A DNA stretch of 64,000 bases from Ehretia macrophylla (taxonomy: Eukaryota; Streptophyta; Magnoliopsida; Boraginales; Ehretiaceae), in assembly GCA_037974665.1 (NCBI GenBank), contig CM075764.1, positions 120,528,325 to 120,592,324 of the forward strand. Reading direction: 5' to 3'. Below the pieces are notes generated by a model. That model was not told the origin of the DNA, did not search any database, and saw only the letters and a program-made list of their open reading frames with translations. The first letter of the stretch is position 1. Every line of letters starts with the position of its first letter. Position numbers and translations under genes: made by a program. Below, in pieces: positions 1 through 12,800 of this stretch.

Positions 1-873
1 AACTGTTTACCATCATATAGAAGATTAGCATTCGTACAAGATTCTGATTGTAGATTCAAGCATTTTACATAGAATTGCAGAAAAGTAAAAGAGGCATATA
101 TAGTTTTCTATCTCAAAGTGTAGTTCTTTGGACCTGTGGTGCTCCTAAGTGGATGGCATTTTCAAAATGTACTTATATCAGATAAATAATCACTCCAACT
201 AGTCAGCAAGTCCCTTTATCGCCCTCCTTTTTTATTAAGATCACATGTAAAATAAACTAAGGTGACTTTCATAAAGGTCCTTTTCCAGTAAAAATAGAAG
301 AATAATTTTTTCGACCAGTGTTCTTTAGCTATAAATGTCAAAATGTGGGACTAACGCCTCAAAGAGAACAGATGAAAATGAACAAGTAATTTACATCCAA
401 TGTTTTTAGATAATAAAACAATACACTAAAAAGAATGGCAACTATAAAATACGTAATCAGCAATTAGATACCCCATACCACTAAATATATACAAATCTAG
501 CAACTTTTTAACAGAATATTGACACATGCAACTGGCTATAACTGCGGCAATCTACATGTCCAGAAAATCAACCAGATGATGTTATAAGACTCTCTCCAAC
601 AAGTTGCTTCATTGTGGTTACTATAATTTTTTACAACAATTTATATTTCCTGGAAGCATCCCTAAGTTTAATGGAAGACTTGGGTTTTGAAGACCCATCA
701 TAATTCACCTTGTATTACAACATGACAGTCAAAAAAGGGAAATCATCAATGCTCTATGACAGCATCAATCTGCTGGATTCATTTTTAGCAAGCACATTTA
801 ATCGCACTATCATCAAACACCCTCCAAAAATAAAGAAAAGAGAAACCATGCAGCCAACATTTAAAGACCTCTA

Positions 874-3800
874 TCAACGCAAACTTGTAGCAGCGATTGC
901 TTAAAACCAAAACATATAAGAACAAAATGTCTTAATAAACTATTATAAACATGAAGCTGGAATGTTGCCAACTTAGTTGACTATTTACTACATTTAGATA
1001 CGTAAAATTAAAACTAATACTAGCCAAAGGGAAAAATGAGAATAGATGAAGCTGGCGTAACAAGGGAGCATGCATGTTTTACCTTTATTTTGTGAATCTG
1101 ATGTTTTCTTGGACTTGAGAGATTGACTGATAGGTAGAAGGATCCCACTTAATGAACTATTCAACTTTAAGTCTGTCCCAAACTGCACAACAATTTTCTC
1201 AAATGATGGTTTTACCAGCAAACCAAAGGCAAGAAAAACATGCCCAGAAGCAGGTTCGGCAACAGCTTGCAGTCTTGCAGCAAATATATTAGGCACTGAT
1301 TCCTTGTACTTCTTCGGCATTTTATCATCACAAACTATGCAGATTTTTGTGGGCTTTGAATTGCGCAATTCCTCAATACTCTTTACACGCCAAAAATAAC
1401 AAATGCCCACTTCTGAAATGGCCAAAACACATAGACCAGTATTGTCTGTATTTCGAGGATCAGTATATCTGCTATCCAAATATACAGCAGGATGGTCCAT
1501 TGAAATAGAACAGCAAGCAGTTTGCTTTTTGGTACCATCCACCTTCCAAACAGCAATAAACCGCTCACCAACAGCAGAAGAAAGCACATACCTCCCATCT
1601 TCAGAGAAAGCAATACATCGGACAGCCCCCTATTAGCCATTAAGAATAATTAGATAAATCAACTTCAAGAAAATGAAAACAGAAGATAAATCAATCCCAT
1701 TGTGCCTATCAAAGAAAAGAAATGTGATATAAAGGATATATGTGCGTGTGTGTGTGTGCATGTGTGCATGTGTGCATACACAAACAAACAAAAACATGAA
1801 GCTGCATATAGACTAACAGGATGGCCTGAAAACTTTTGTAGCCTTTTGTGATCTGAACTGTTGAAAATCTTTAACTGAGCTGCTGCAGTCGCTATTATCC
1901 TCCCATCTGACTTGAAAAAAAGCCATGGGAAGCAGTATTAGCCAAGCAAATAAATTTCAGAACCCATACATCTCAATTTTATCAACGAATCTTATCAAAT
2001 CTCTTCAATACAGTTAACATTAAGGCCCCACATCATCAAATTATTGCCTCTTCTATAGTTTCACAAGAAACAACCCCTTTCAGGACTTCATCCACATAAG
2101 AACAGCCTCTAATCACAAAAGAACTAAAATATAATAGTTACTGATGCATGCAAAGTAACAACATATCAGTTACATGAATACTGATTTCTGAGAGCTACAA
2201 AACCATGAATTTTTTTTTTGTAAGTTGTGTAAGGATACTATGATTCTGCACCAAGGGGATACACCAATGTACGAGGTGTATATCAAAGTAAAATCCAAAG
2301 GAGAAGCAATTAACTAAAAAGGAGTTCAAGATGTCAGCATAAGTCTCTACTCTGTTCATGAAATCCCCTTAGCACGGCATAAAATGCATATTCAAGAACC
2401 TGTACTTACAACTGAGAGCTACAAAACCATTTTCTGACAATAGAAGAAACAACTGCTATGGGACATGGAATCAAAATTTATATAACATACACACAGCATA
2501 TAATTTATCACCAGAACTCTACATAAAGCAAGGGAGTATTCACATCTCCATGATAAATTAAGTAAGCCTAGGAATACATGCCTGGCGAAACAGACATAGA
2601 TGATATTGGCTTCGTAGAAGCTCTGAATTTGCGCAACAAGTTCCCTGACATGGAATCAAGTTCGCACACCATCCCATCAGCACCAGCAGTATAAATGCAT
2701 GAACCATGATTAGGAAATGAAAGATCATTTACACCCCTGCAGATAGATAATACAGTTAAGCATAAGAATTGGTAGTTACCAAGGAAAAATTTGCATTTTA
2801 GCTTGATTACATGAACTATTTGCAAGTAGTGCATCTTTACTTGTTTTGTAATTAAAAGAAAAAGAAAAAAAAAAGATATCTAAAATTGGTAGTTACCCAA
2901 GGCAAAATTTGCATTTTAGCTTTAGACTAACTCCAACAGTCTCTCTATTTTTTTCCCTACATGTAGGGAGTTTAAGCTTACCTCCTTATCTTTAGGGGCT
3001 CCCTATTTCAGTTTTACTCCAACAATCTCCCTACTTTTAATCTATCCTTTTTTTTTTTTTACTGAATCATGTTGTTTTTTGGGATGTAGAGAGCCAATTT
3101 GACTCTCTACATCTAGGGAGCATAGCTAAGAAAAGAGGAGCTCCACATTCTAGGGAGCTTTGCATAGGAAGTCTGTTGGAGGAGATTTTATCTTTTTGCC
3201 TCCCTAAAATAGCTAAGGAGTCATTTTAGGGAGGCTCTTGGAGTTGGTCTATGAACTATTTGCAAGTAGTGCATCGTTACTTGTTTTGTAATTAAAAGAA
3301 AAAGCAAAAAAAATATATCTAAATGTATCTGTACAAGACAACTCGAGCCACACCACAGAGAAGTCTGTGTTCTAAAATCAAAAACAGAGAAAGATGATGA
3401 GGATTCACATTCATTACTAGGTTCACAAGTTCACAAGATTTCTTAAAGTACATAAAAAGGTAAAGGAAAAATCTTTTCAGGCAAGAAATATGATAGTAGG
3501 ACTCTGCAATGTAATCTTTCTCTAAGCAGAGACTTGCTACACATTAATCCCAGCAAAATAATCAATCAAATCTAAGAAAAAAAAAAATCAGCCCAATGTC
3601 AGTAAATTATATTTGAAGCTCCAAAAATTTCATCGACGCAACAGCCAAAACAAATGCACCAGATCAAGGAAAGGGTAGAAACAAGACACAACAGATGGGC
3701 CCTTTCGCCAGAGTCAACAAGATCTTTAAAAAGGGAGGAGTTCTAAAGCAGAACTCACCCGGGATGACAATCATTAACTCTCCATTTTAACTGACCGGCA

Positions 3801-4733
3801 GCAACATCCAATGCTAAAACATCGCCACTGCCAGTTCCTAAAACCAACAATGAAGTTCCAAGCTTTCTCTTCTTCTGAAGATCAGTTCAGACAAAAATCA
3901 TAACTTGAACTTACAGGAGAGCAATAAAGTAAATCAAGTTCAAATGAGAGTTTTGCAAAAGTAAAAAAGCCACCTTTTTCTCCAAAGATAGCCACTTCAT
4001 ACATTTATAATCCATCGAAAGATGCCCCCTTTCTGGTTTATCAAAGAAGGTTGTTGTTTCAGTTGGCTCAATGTCCACAAACTCAGTCTGCAACTGACCC
4101 TTAACTGTGTCCCATATCTGTAAAATAACCATAAAAATGAATTATCCTACATTTGTATCAAGACCTCATAACCCTTGATACACCAATGATTTAAGTAAAG
4201 AATAACACAACTCACAAAGACCACCCTCACTACTTATTTTACTAAGCTCATTTTGCCACGTATATGTACACACATATACACACGTGCACATTTTTTTCAA
4301 GTATATAAACAAATACACATAAGCAAATATATACAAATGTGTGAATGAATAGTATACTTGTCTCTGTGTACATATGCATACATGTAGATTCGAAAATTTG
4401 CATATGCTGAAGTATGTGCATGCATGATGTGGTATGTAATTGAATAGCTACAGCTCACTATTGAGAAATTAGTTTCTTTTAAGTGAAGTCTGCTGCAAAA
4501 ATGCTATCAACTATGGCTTCAGTTAACAAATTCATTCAATATCAGTTTTTTTCCTCACTTTAAGTCACGGCTCCCAATAAGTAGATAGTAAATTTTAGCA
4601 TATAATTGAATGTTGAATGTACACACGCACATGCACACACACACTACATCAAAGTTGCAAGACACTTAGAATACATATATATAAACACACACCCTCCCTA
4701 AAAAGATACATTAAATTTACTTTGATTTCTTAT

Positions 4734-4775
<42 letters not shown>

Positions 4776-5328
4776 GTATATGTGTGTGTGTGTGTGTGTG
4801 CACGCCTGTATTTGAAAATGGGCATATGTGTATACACAGACATTACAGGCACGCAAACGCGCACACACCCATATGTAGAAGTTAGACAGGATACCGGGGT
4901 ACCTAGAATACACCAGATGTGCGTGTATATATGTATATAAACACGCGCGCACACAAAAAGATACATTTTACTTCGATATCTAATATAGGGGCGTATCTCA
5001 AAACACCAACGTACACACACACATACATCTATAAAGAATATAATTTGCACATATGACTGTAAAAGAAGTTACTTTTCGAACTAAAAAATATGCTCCTATA
5101 ATGTCATCAACTATAGCTTGAGCTAAAAACAATTTGAATGAACAAAAAACAGTTCAAAAATTGCTTCTTTTTAACTTCATTATATATGCTTTGGAGTAAA
5201 AAAGATTAAATTTAAAGGAAAAAATAAAAATAAGTTACCTTAACACGACCGTCACCGGAGCTGATAGCGAAGTAGTCCAAAGCTGGACTAAACGCAGTTA
5301 ATATGTCTCTTATATTTGATGAACCCAT
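874..5328 (-). CDS. WDR43/UTP5-like WD40 protein (C-terminus unresolved)
   Basis: Homologue of the U3 snoRNP/t-UTP subunit WDR43 (UTP5), which acts in the nucleolus in pre-18S rRNA transcription and processing. Exons on the minus strand: 5328-5239, 4117-3974, 3874-3759, 2736-2582, 1906-1818, 1629-1083, and possibly 899-874. The phases close through exon 6. The start MGSSNIRDIL was chosen because it matches the family N-terminus; the frame stays open upstream to 5523, but that stretch looks like 5'UTR. WD40 blades are visible (IWDTVKGQL, DVLALDVAAGQLKW, CIYTAGADGMVCELD, AVGERFIAVWKVDG). Intron 4 needs a GC donor (CAG|GCATGT), which restores SVSPDGR. The family is about 600 aa with a C-terminal Utp12 domain, which I do not find in 1-1080. 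The only in-phase continuation I see, exon 899-874, stops after AIAATSLR, giving 388 aa. The rest may lie past the left edge, or the copy may be truncated. Confidence 0.82.
2768..3330. repeat. Tandem duplication of about 95-115 bp, second copy split by a MITE
   Basis: Copy 1 (about 2768-2870) and copy 2 (about 2884-2924 joined to 3250-3330) share the order: GGTAGTTACC, AAATTTGCATTTTAGCTT, then ATGAACTATTTGCAAGTAGTG and a purine-rich tail. Copy 2 is interrupted by 325 bp of foreign sequence. All of it lies in intron 3 of the WDR43-like gene. Confidence 0.8.
2925..3249. mobile_element. MITE with imperfect TIRs, TA target site
   Basis: The left end GACTAACTCCAACAGTCTC and the reverse complement of the right end, GACCAACTCCAAGAGCCTC, form imperfect terminal inverted repeats. 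TA flanks both ends, and the uninterrupted tandem copy nearby gives an approximate empty site. It is 325 bp with no coding capacity. The TA duplication fits a Stowaway/Tc1-mariner type, but the terminal bases are not the usual CTCCCTCC, so the superfamily is open. Confidence 0.7.
4731..4801. repeat. CA/TA/TG compound microsatellite, self-complementary
   Basis: A run of CA dinucleotides passes into TA repeats and then TG repeats, so the tract is close to a 66-bp palindrome. It lies in intron 1 of the WDR43-like gene among other CA/TG-rich stretches (about 4615-5035). Confidence 0.9.
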
Positions 5329-5473
5329 GCCTACGGCGGACGGCAGACGGCGGACGGCGGCTAGCGGCGGCGGTGGTGGCGGTTGAGATAGAGAGAGAGG
5401 TGTTTGTTGTTTGTTCTTCAGTGTGTTAGGGTGCTTCGAGCTTGCGCTTCCTTTTTTGAGAGAAAATATATGA

Positions 5474-5522
5474 TGGGCCTCATGGGCTATAAAAAGCCCA
5501 TTAAAATGGGTGGCGAAGCCCA
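5474..5522 (-). promoter_or_regulatory. Cluster of four site II (TGGGCY) elements
   Basis: Within 49 bp lie TGGGCC (5474-5479), TGGGCT (5483-5488) and two AGCCCA motifs (5495-5500, 5517-5522), about 150-195 bp upstream of the WDR43-like start codon. Site II motifs bind plant TCP factors and are typical of ribosome-biogenesis and ribosomal-protein promoters, which suits the gene. The ATAAAAA at 5489-5495 is on the plus strand and is not an obvious TATA box for this gene. Confidence 0.6.
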
Positions 5523-5528
5523 ACGTTT

Positions 5529-6876
5529 TAGTATAGCCCCGTCATATTTTTATTTTAGTTAAATCGAGGCTTAGCCAAGCTATATAATGCAAATGCAATA
5601 CGTGAATAGCATGCTACATATGTTATACATCTATCATCCAGCTTGTTTGGATTGGCAATATTAAAAGAAAGGAAAGGATGGGGAAGAATTTTTTAAACCT
5701 TTTTCTTGTTTAGATTATAAAGTTAGAGGAAAGAAAGGTTATGGAGGGGTTTTAAATTTTTTTTATTTTATTTAATGAGAATAATTTTGTAATACTTTTA
5801 AATTGGGGTGTTTTTGAGAGAAATGAAAGTTTTTGTATAAAAAATTTCTTTTATACTTACATATCTCATAGTTATAAAAATAAAAAAGATACTTAAGTAA
5901 TTTTACATTTAAAATTATTTTTTTCTTTCATTTCCTCCTTCAATCTAAACAAAAAATTATAAAATCATTTCATTTCCTATCCGTTATTATTTTTTTATAA
6001 TCCAAACAAGGTAATTCATTTCTTTTTCTTTCATTTATTTTTCTTCCTTCACTTTACTTTTCTTTCCTTTTCTTTCCTTTCCTTTGTGCAATCCGAACAT
6101 GGGGTAAAGAGATGTTTCGTCCTGTCATATTTCTTTTAGTTTTTAGTTAATATAAAAACTAAGGTACATGATCATTATAAAAGATGTCTTATCTAGCTTA
6201 TCCCTTCTTTCATGATAACACCAGCTAGTGCAGCTAAAATTTGATTTTTACGGTGCTTCATAAAAATAACTCTAAGTCATGATTCGCCATGATTCACTTG
6301 AAATTCACCGATAGCTCACAGAATCTTTATAGGTATCAATAAGAGAGTAGTTATATCATATTTTTTAATGAAAAATAAAATAAAATATAAATTAATATTG
6401 ACAAGTGACTTTGAAAAACTAATTCTCTATATAAATTATTATTAACGTATCTATATAATAACTACATACAAATAGATTAATACTTATATGCTTCCATTCA
6501 TTAAAGTTGCTTTTCAACATTGAAATTGAAAATTTTCTAGGCCTTGAGACAACAATATCCTCATTTTCTATAAACAACTTTGTTACTTCTCTTTGTCTAT
6601 CCTGGTAAATGGCCTCGAACAAGCTACAGACTCGCATATCTCTTCTTCACTTGGGGCATATAGCCCTGTAAATTACACAGACCTAGCCGAAAACTCTGCT
6701 TCACCTGGACAGCCATATCCGTGTTGAGTGCAAAATTTTAGATGCACATATCTGGTTCTCGAAGTCACATAGACCAATGTACAAAATTCTAACTATACAT
6801 AGGGTTTGGAGAAGAATGAGACTCAGACTTCCCATGCATTTTTACCCAAGGTTCGGGAAAGGACTGGATCCACGTG
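5529..6876. other. Intergenic: MITE-like inverted repeat at 5640-6115, otherwise AT-rich
   Basis: Between the WDR43-like promoter and the PLD 3' end. A left arm (TTGTTTGGATTG then AAAGAAAGGAAAGG, about 5643-5680) is answered by an inverted right arm (CCTTTCCTTTGTGCAATCCGAACA, about 6077-6101), giving a MITE-like element of about 470 bp with purine-rich and pyrimidine-rich sub-ends. I see no gene in the remaining AT-rich DNA; part of 6640-6876 is probably PLD 3'UTR. Confidence 0.5.
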
Positions 6877-9800
6877 TTAATGAAAAATTTGAGGTGAGGC
6901 ATAGTATTCGCTTTCCTTGAACACAGGTCTTAAATCTTCTTTGCACATAAAATCCAGTGGGAAAGAAACAAGATGCCCTTTCACGGACTGTAATCTCTCC
7001 ATGGGATCTGTGCCTGTAATGTCTCCATCTTGATATGTTTCTAACTTGTCAGGGGCTATTCCTAAATCGATGGTCGTGTGGCCAAACTTGTCCTTCCAGT
7101 AAGATGTGCATTGTCGAAGAGAAACCCTGAATGTCATTAAACATTAATTTTATGCGACTGAAAAATCAAGATCAGAATGCAAATCACAATAGCAGTGGAA
7201 TCATACCTGGTATGTATAAGATCATTAGGTATACAAGCAAAAACATCTTGGTAGATCATGGTGTTTGTCTATTAAATAACATGTATGAAATTAGACAGGT
7301 GGCATAAAAAGCAATAAACAGTTGTGAAAATAAATCAAGCCCCGTGACTTTGGAGTTCTTGTCATCGGCAGATTGGATAATTTCACACTGATAATTGAAG
7401 TCCAAGAAAATATGGTGAAAAGTTCTTATACTGAACAAAGTCGAGTAAAATTTTGACATGCTAGGGGGAACAAAATGCAATCATAAGCAAATAGTACTTT
7501 AGCCAACCCGCAAAAACTTTCCCATCCTTACCTTTGCGGTTGCCATCCACATATCCTTGTAGGTTGAATCAACTACCGGATCATATATGTGTCGTACCTG
7601 AAAAAGTTAGAAATTGTTAGGCGACACTTGAACATGAAAATCATACCAGATATTATTTTCTTATTCTTTTCCACTTGCGGTACAAGTAACAGTTGACAAG
7701 AACTTTTTAACTGTCTAGTCAGAAAGAAAGCTTTTGAGTTAATGCTATTCACAACCTCTCCAGCATGAAGACCAAGGTGCTCAGACCACAATGAAAGCCG
7801 GAGACTCAATGCAAATTTTCCAGCCTTCCTTGGCTTGCCTCCCATGAATGAATCAACAAATTCTTTGTCCTCAATAAGTACACCAATCTGAAACCACCGA
7901 CATCACATACTTGTCACGCTTAGAAAAGACTGAAATGACCAAATGCACCAAAGATGAAGATAAATATATAATATTTCCATTTCAAAAGGAACTCTGTTAC
8001 CCAAATGCATAAATTTGGAGCTAAGAAGCTGAGATGAGATTCTACATCAGTGCCATATATGGAAACAGATTCCCAGGGAATACTAACGAGTTAAAAAGAA
8101 TGCTAGAAAAATTATTTGCAATGGGAAGAATTAGCTGAATCTGCAAGCTGTGCAGGCTAAAGGAGATGTATCTAATGCCTACATTTCAAATTGTAAGATT
8201 TCCTCTCAATGGTAAGTGTTTATGTACCAAAGCAAGTGTTTTATCTACGTCCATTAATGAGATTCACGGATTATGAAACTTCCAATAGGAACACAGGAGT
8301 ATACAGGAAGTCAAGTGTAGAGATTTGAACTCATCTATCAAAATAACAATGCTTATTAAATGAAATTCTACTTACTGTAAACGTTGCTTCTTACTACATG
8401 AGAAAAAGGGTAATTGCATCTCATTGTTCTGCTTTTCAAAGAAAGAACAAACAATTCCAAGAATAAAGCAAACCACATGTGTAACTTTAAACAGAAGTGT
8501 ATTTGTAATATGTACCTACAAAATACTTGATAGAACTTCAGAGTTATTCTTTTTTCGAGAAATAATAGAATTTCAGAGTTAATACCAGAAAAAGGTAACT
8601 CAAGACTCTTGACGAATTTGAAAATGAAGTATAATATTGTTCACAATTTAGAACTCAATTTTTTAAGGGTCGATTGCTTTTGAATTTAACAGTCGTACTA
8701 ATTTGAGAGTTTTTTCCTTCTCCCATAAACAAATTTCAGCCCTAGTTCTCAGCACCATTATTTGGTTCTAAAAGAAAGACAGATAAAGAATTCCACCGAT
8801 AAAGCTGACCACATGCATGTCACTTCCACAGAGCTGAATAGTTCAAAACAGGCTGAACTCGTAATACTTATATAGATTATTAAAGGGTAGAGCGCAATCA
8901 AACAAAAAATCAGTACCTCTGAGTCTCTTGATCCCAGTAAACTTCTGTCATTAATATTAGCTGATCCAATCAAGGTTGTATGGTCGTCGACAATCATGAT
9001 TTTGCTGTGCACATATACCTAATCAAAATGAAAGGCACATGACACTATTTTCATGCAGTTTAAGCTGATAGCCAACTTCGATAACATCATGCGAAATGGC
9101 TTAAATTGTGATTATGCTCTAGCGATAAACTATAAATTAACAGGACATTCATGTGGTGTGAGAGAAGAATATTTAAAATATAGGACAACACTTTCAGGCC
9201 CAAGCAAAAACCTAATAGAGGTTTTGCATAGGTCATTCCTTTAAACACAGGGAAGCATTTAAAGCATGATGTATAAGACAAGATGAAAAAACTCAATAGA
9301 GAAACTGCCTGATTTAAAGAAAGTAAAACTGCCTATGCTAAGACTTAAGCTGCTAAGAGAGGTATTGCAAGTATTTACATACTAATACCACCAATAGTTG
9401 GGTTTAAACTCGATAAATATATACTTGTGATAGCCCAAGTGATTGATAATGGAAAAGGGGATAAGATGATACGCACAAGCAGCAGGATGCAAAATTTCAA
9501 GAATTACCTGACTGGTGGCCACAGGACCACCATCAAAAAGTCTACCGTAGGACCTGAGACCATAGAGAGATATATAATCATGCACTCTGGGGCCCACAAG
9601 ATCATGAAGATTATGCAAAATCGAATTATGTCCTCTGCATATTGTTCGATATTGCCAATGCATAATGGCTCTCACAGATGCAGCACCAGCATCATCTACA
9701 CCACCCTGTCAAAACATAACCTTGAGGAGAACATTTATGATTAGATAAAATTGAAACTAGGAAAATAACCAAAGTTGGCACCTGAAATCCAGGAAGAAGT

Positions 9801-12800
9801 GGTATGACAATAATGACTCTGAAACACTTCTTTTCATTGTAGGCTCGCATAATACGCCTATATATTGCTTCTAAAACACGATTCTTTACGATCTCATCTC
9901 CTGAAAGACCTGAGATGAAGAATTGATTCTGCAATGAATTCCAATGCATAAATGTTAGAAATACTTGACAGCTATTCTCAAAATCCCAGGCCTCCTATAT
10001 TAATGAAAAGGCCAAGCAAGGTACTTACAGCACTAAATTGTACGGAAGTCCTAAGACAAATCACTTAAATAAAGGATAAACAAAATCTTGAAAGCAAAAA
10101 ACAATTGTCATTTTCTTCAAATCCTTAGAATAAATCTATCACTATCTGAATAGAAAGATGATTGCCATTTTATAATTCCTCCTTGTGGCATACTAAATTG
10201 AACCACACTTGATACCGTTAACAATGAGATATTCTTTCTAATCTCTTCCATTATGCTTAAATTCGTTGTGTTGTGGCCTGTCTCATTACTACTCCATCAG
10301 GTATAATTAAGCTTTTACTTAACCATATATTACTCATACTTTCATTTGTTTTCCCAGTGTCAGACACCAAAGATATAAATTGAAATGGTTCAAGCACATG
10401 AGCAGCACGGTAAACGAACAAGCAATTCAGAGGCAGCAGAACTCAACAAATGTAGAGACAGTAAGCAATCAGAACTGTCTAGCTTGATGCTTTGGCTGAT
10501 TCCCCAACCTAGGCAGAATTAGTGATCCGTGTAATGGTCAAACTTTTCACGTGGTTCAGGCCACCTTGAACAGATTCTTAATCGGATCTTGCCCAAGAAG
10601 TTAGGTAGGTGGTTGCTTCAAAGCAGAGTCATTTAATTTTAAGAATTACTATCAGTAGAAAACTAGGGTGAATCAATGGAATTCATAGATTGCAACATTG
10701 ATCACAATATATCATTACAACATTTGATAACAACTCTTGATTCTACATAGTAGTTTATATAGCCCTAAAAGGGGTAGACAACCTTTCCTAATATTAAGGA
10801 GGAAAATAGGGAAGACAACTTTTCCTAATATTAAGGAGCAAAATAGGGAAGACAATAAGCCTAATTTTATGGAGTAAATTACTCATTACAATAGGCTTAA
10901 TTTTAGGGAACTAAAGTAATATAAACTAATATAATATTTCATATTTCAACACTCCCCCTCAAGTTGGGGCGAAGATATCGACGAACCCAAGCTTGACAAG
11001 AGCTGACTGGATAAGTGAAGGTTGATATTACGATGAACTGATAGCTCCCATCAAGAAGAACAAGTGACTGCATGCAAGCCATGTGCGGACCCAAGGCCAA
11101 AGGCCACCTATGACTGGACCAAACCCCCAACATCGATAGCGCACCACCAGTGACTGGAAAGACTATGAAACTATGGCAAGGCGCCTGAAAACAACAGGCG
11201 GACAACAAAAGATACGTGACAAAGGACGTATCAACCCCTGGTACGTGACAGAGGACGTACCAACCCCGAGTACGTGACAGAAGACGTACCAACCCCGAGA
11301 GCTGAGAGAACAAATTGAGTCTCAAGCCAAGAAAGGTGGAGAACATATCCACCGGAAAACCTCCAAACAAATTTCCACGAACAATGGTGGAAACCACAGT
11401 CAAAAAGTGGGCCAACGATGAGAGATGCCGGTCAACAGATGGTTGGTGAGCACTTCAACCCATATCTAAACACAATATGCTAGCAACCGTCAACAATTGA
11501 ACAAAAGAACTATCATTTGGGAGAGATGAACAAACAAGGGAGATGAAGGTAGCCGGACAAACTCGGCTATGATGACGATAAAGAGATGGCAAGAGCAAAG
11601 GCAGCCGGACACTTGGCTGCGATGACAATAAAGAGATGACATTGTTTTTGGTTGAGGAAGCCCAAGAAAGCTTTCCCGTATTTCTGATTTTTTTTTTTTT
11701 TTTTAAACTGATGAACAGTGCAGACGATGAACAGTAGCAGAATTTAACTGATGAACAGTGTCGTATGGTGGAGCAGACGATGAATAGTAGAAGATTTTAA
11801 CTGATGAACAGTGCATACGATGAACAGTAGTGGATTTTTTTTTTTTTTTTTTTAACCATTTTGGCTCTGATACCAAGTAGAAAACTAGGGTGAATCAATG
11901 GAATTCATAGATTGCAACATTGATCACAATATATCATTACAACATTTGATAACAACTCTTGATTCTACATAGTAGTTTATATAGCCCTAAAAGGGGTAGA
12001 CAACCTTTCCTAATATTAAGGAGGAAAATAGGGAAGACAACTTTTCCTAATATTAAGGAGCAAAATAGAGAAGACAATAAGCCTAATTTTATGGAGGAAA
12101 TTACTCATTACAATAGGCTGAATTTTAGGAAACTAAAGTAATATAAACTAATATAATATTTCATATTTCAACACTATCTCATCACTGGTTATTCAGATTC
12201 CTGATAAGTGTAGGACAAGGGCATTACATTTTTATTATATATTTACAGCCAGGCTATACAAGTATAGACACGTAAAATAAAGAAGCATTGATAATGCTGG
12301 CTGCCTGTATAGAATCTAGTATAGGCTCTAATCTCTTTACAGTGAACAAGATAAAGAGGGCATGGCCGGTGGTAAATTCCAGATAGTACTTCCGTCTGTT
12401 CTTGTGCTTCTTTGAACAAACAGAACAGGAAAATAGATCGGCATTTTATGGGTTAGAACTTAGAAGTCTTGCGAGAAGTTAATCCTTGCTCTCAAATATT
12501 CTTACATAATGAATTTTTCAGATTTTGAGTTCCAAGAAAAAACATGTCACACACCTCAATATAGACAAAGTATTCGGCCTTTTCAATAAGAGAACAGTAT
12601 GCATTGTGTATACTTTCTTCAATTTGGCTTGTTCCAGCAGACCATTGACTGACACTCCTTATAACCTTGAAAAAACAAAAGTCACCAACAACAATAATCA
12701 ATTTCCACCCAAATCTCCAAACCAAGTCATTAAAGAATTTGCAGACTATCAGAAGTATATCGGTCATAGGCTGCAAACTGTCAAAAAAATTCCCACCAAA

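Larger units (their letters stand above)
10654..12173 (-). mobile_element. Non-autonomous LTR element (TRIM-like) in PLD intron 13
   Basis: Two 298-bp direct LTRs (10654-10951 and 11876-12173) differ at only four positions I can count. The element is flanked by an exact 5-bp target duplication CTATC (10649-10653 and 12174-12178). Read on the minus strand, the LTR begins TGTTGAAATA. The 5' LTR is followed at once by TGGTATCAGAGCCA, the primer-binding site for initiator-Met tRNA (complement of 11862-11875). A purine tract GAGGGGGAG directly precedes the 3' LTR. The internal part is only about 920 bp and has no gag or pol; it holds short tandem repeats (about 11195-11300 and 11700-11840). The complete ends and near-identical LTRs indicate a recent insertion. 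It depends on another element's proteins, probably copia-type judging by the primer site. Confidence 0.93.

Noticed and set aside
710..904. 64-aa plus-strand ORF
   Set aside because: No conserved motif; it lies opposite the possible last exon of the WDR43-like gene.
4617..5050. Several long low-complexity ORFs rich in His-Thr or Val-Cys
   Set aside because: CA/TG microsatellite translations within an intron.
5329..5523. N-terminal extension of the WDR43-like protein
   Set aside because: Pro/Ser low-complexity and site II promoter motifs; the family starts at MGSSNIRD.
10939..11415. 158-codon minus-strand ORF inside the TRIM-like element
   Set aside because: It begins inside the LTR, crosses the PPT and internal tandem repeats, and shows no gag or other motif. 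I take it as a chance open frame.
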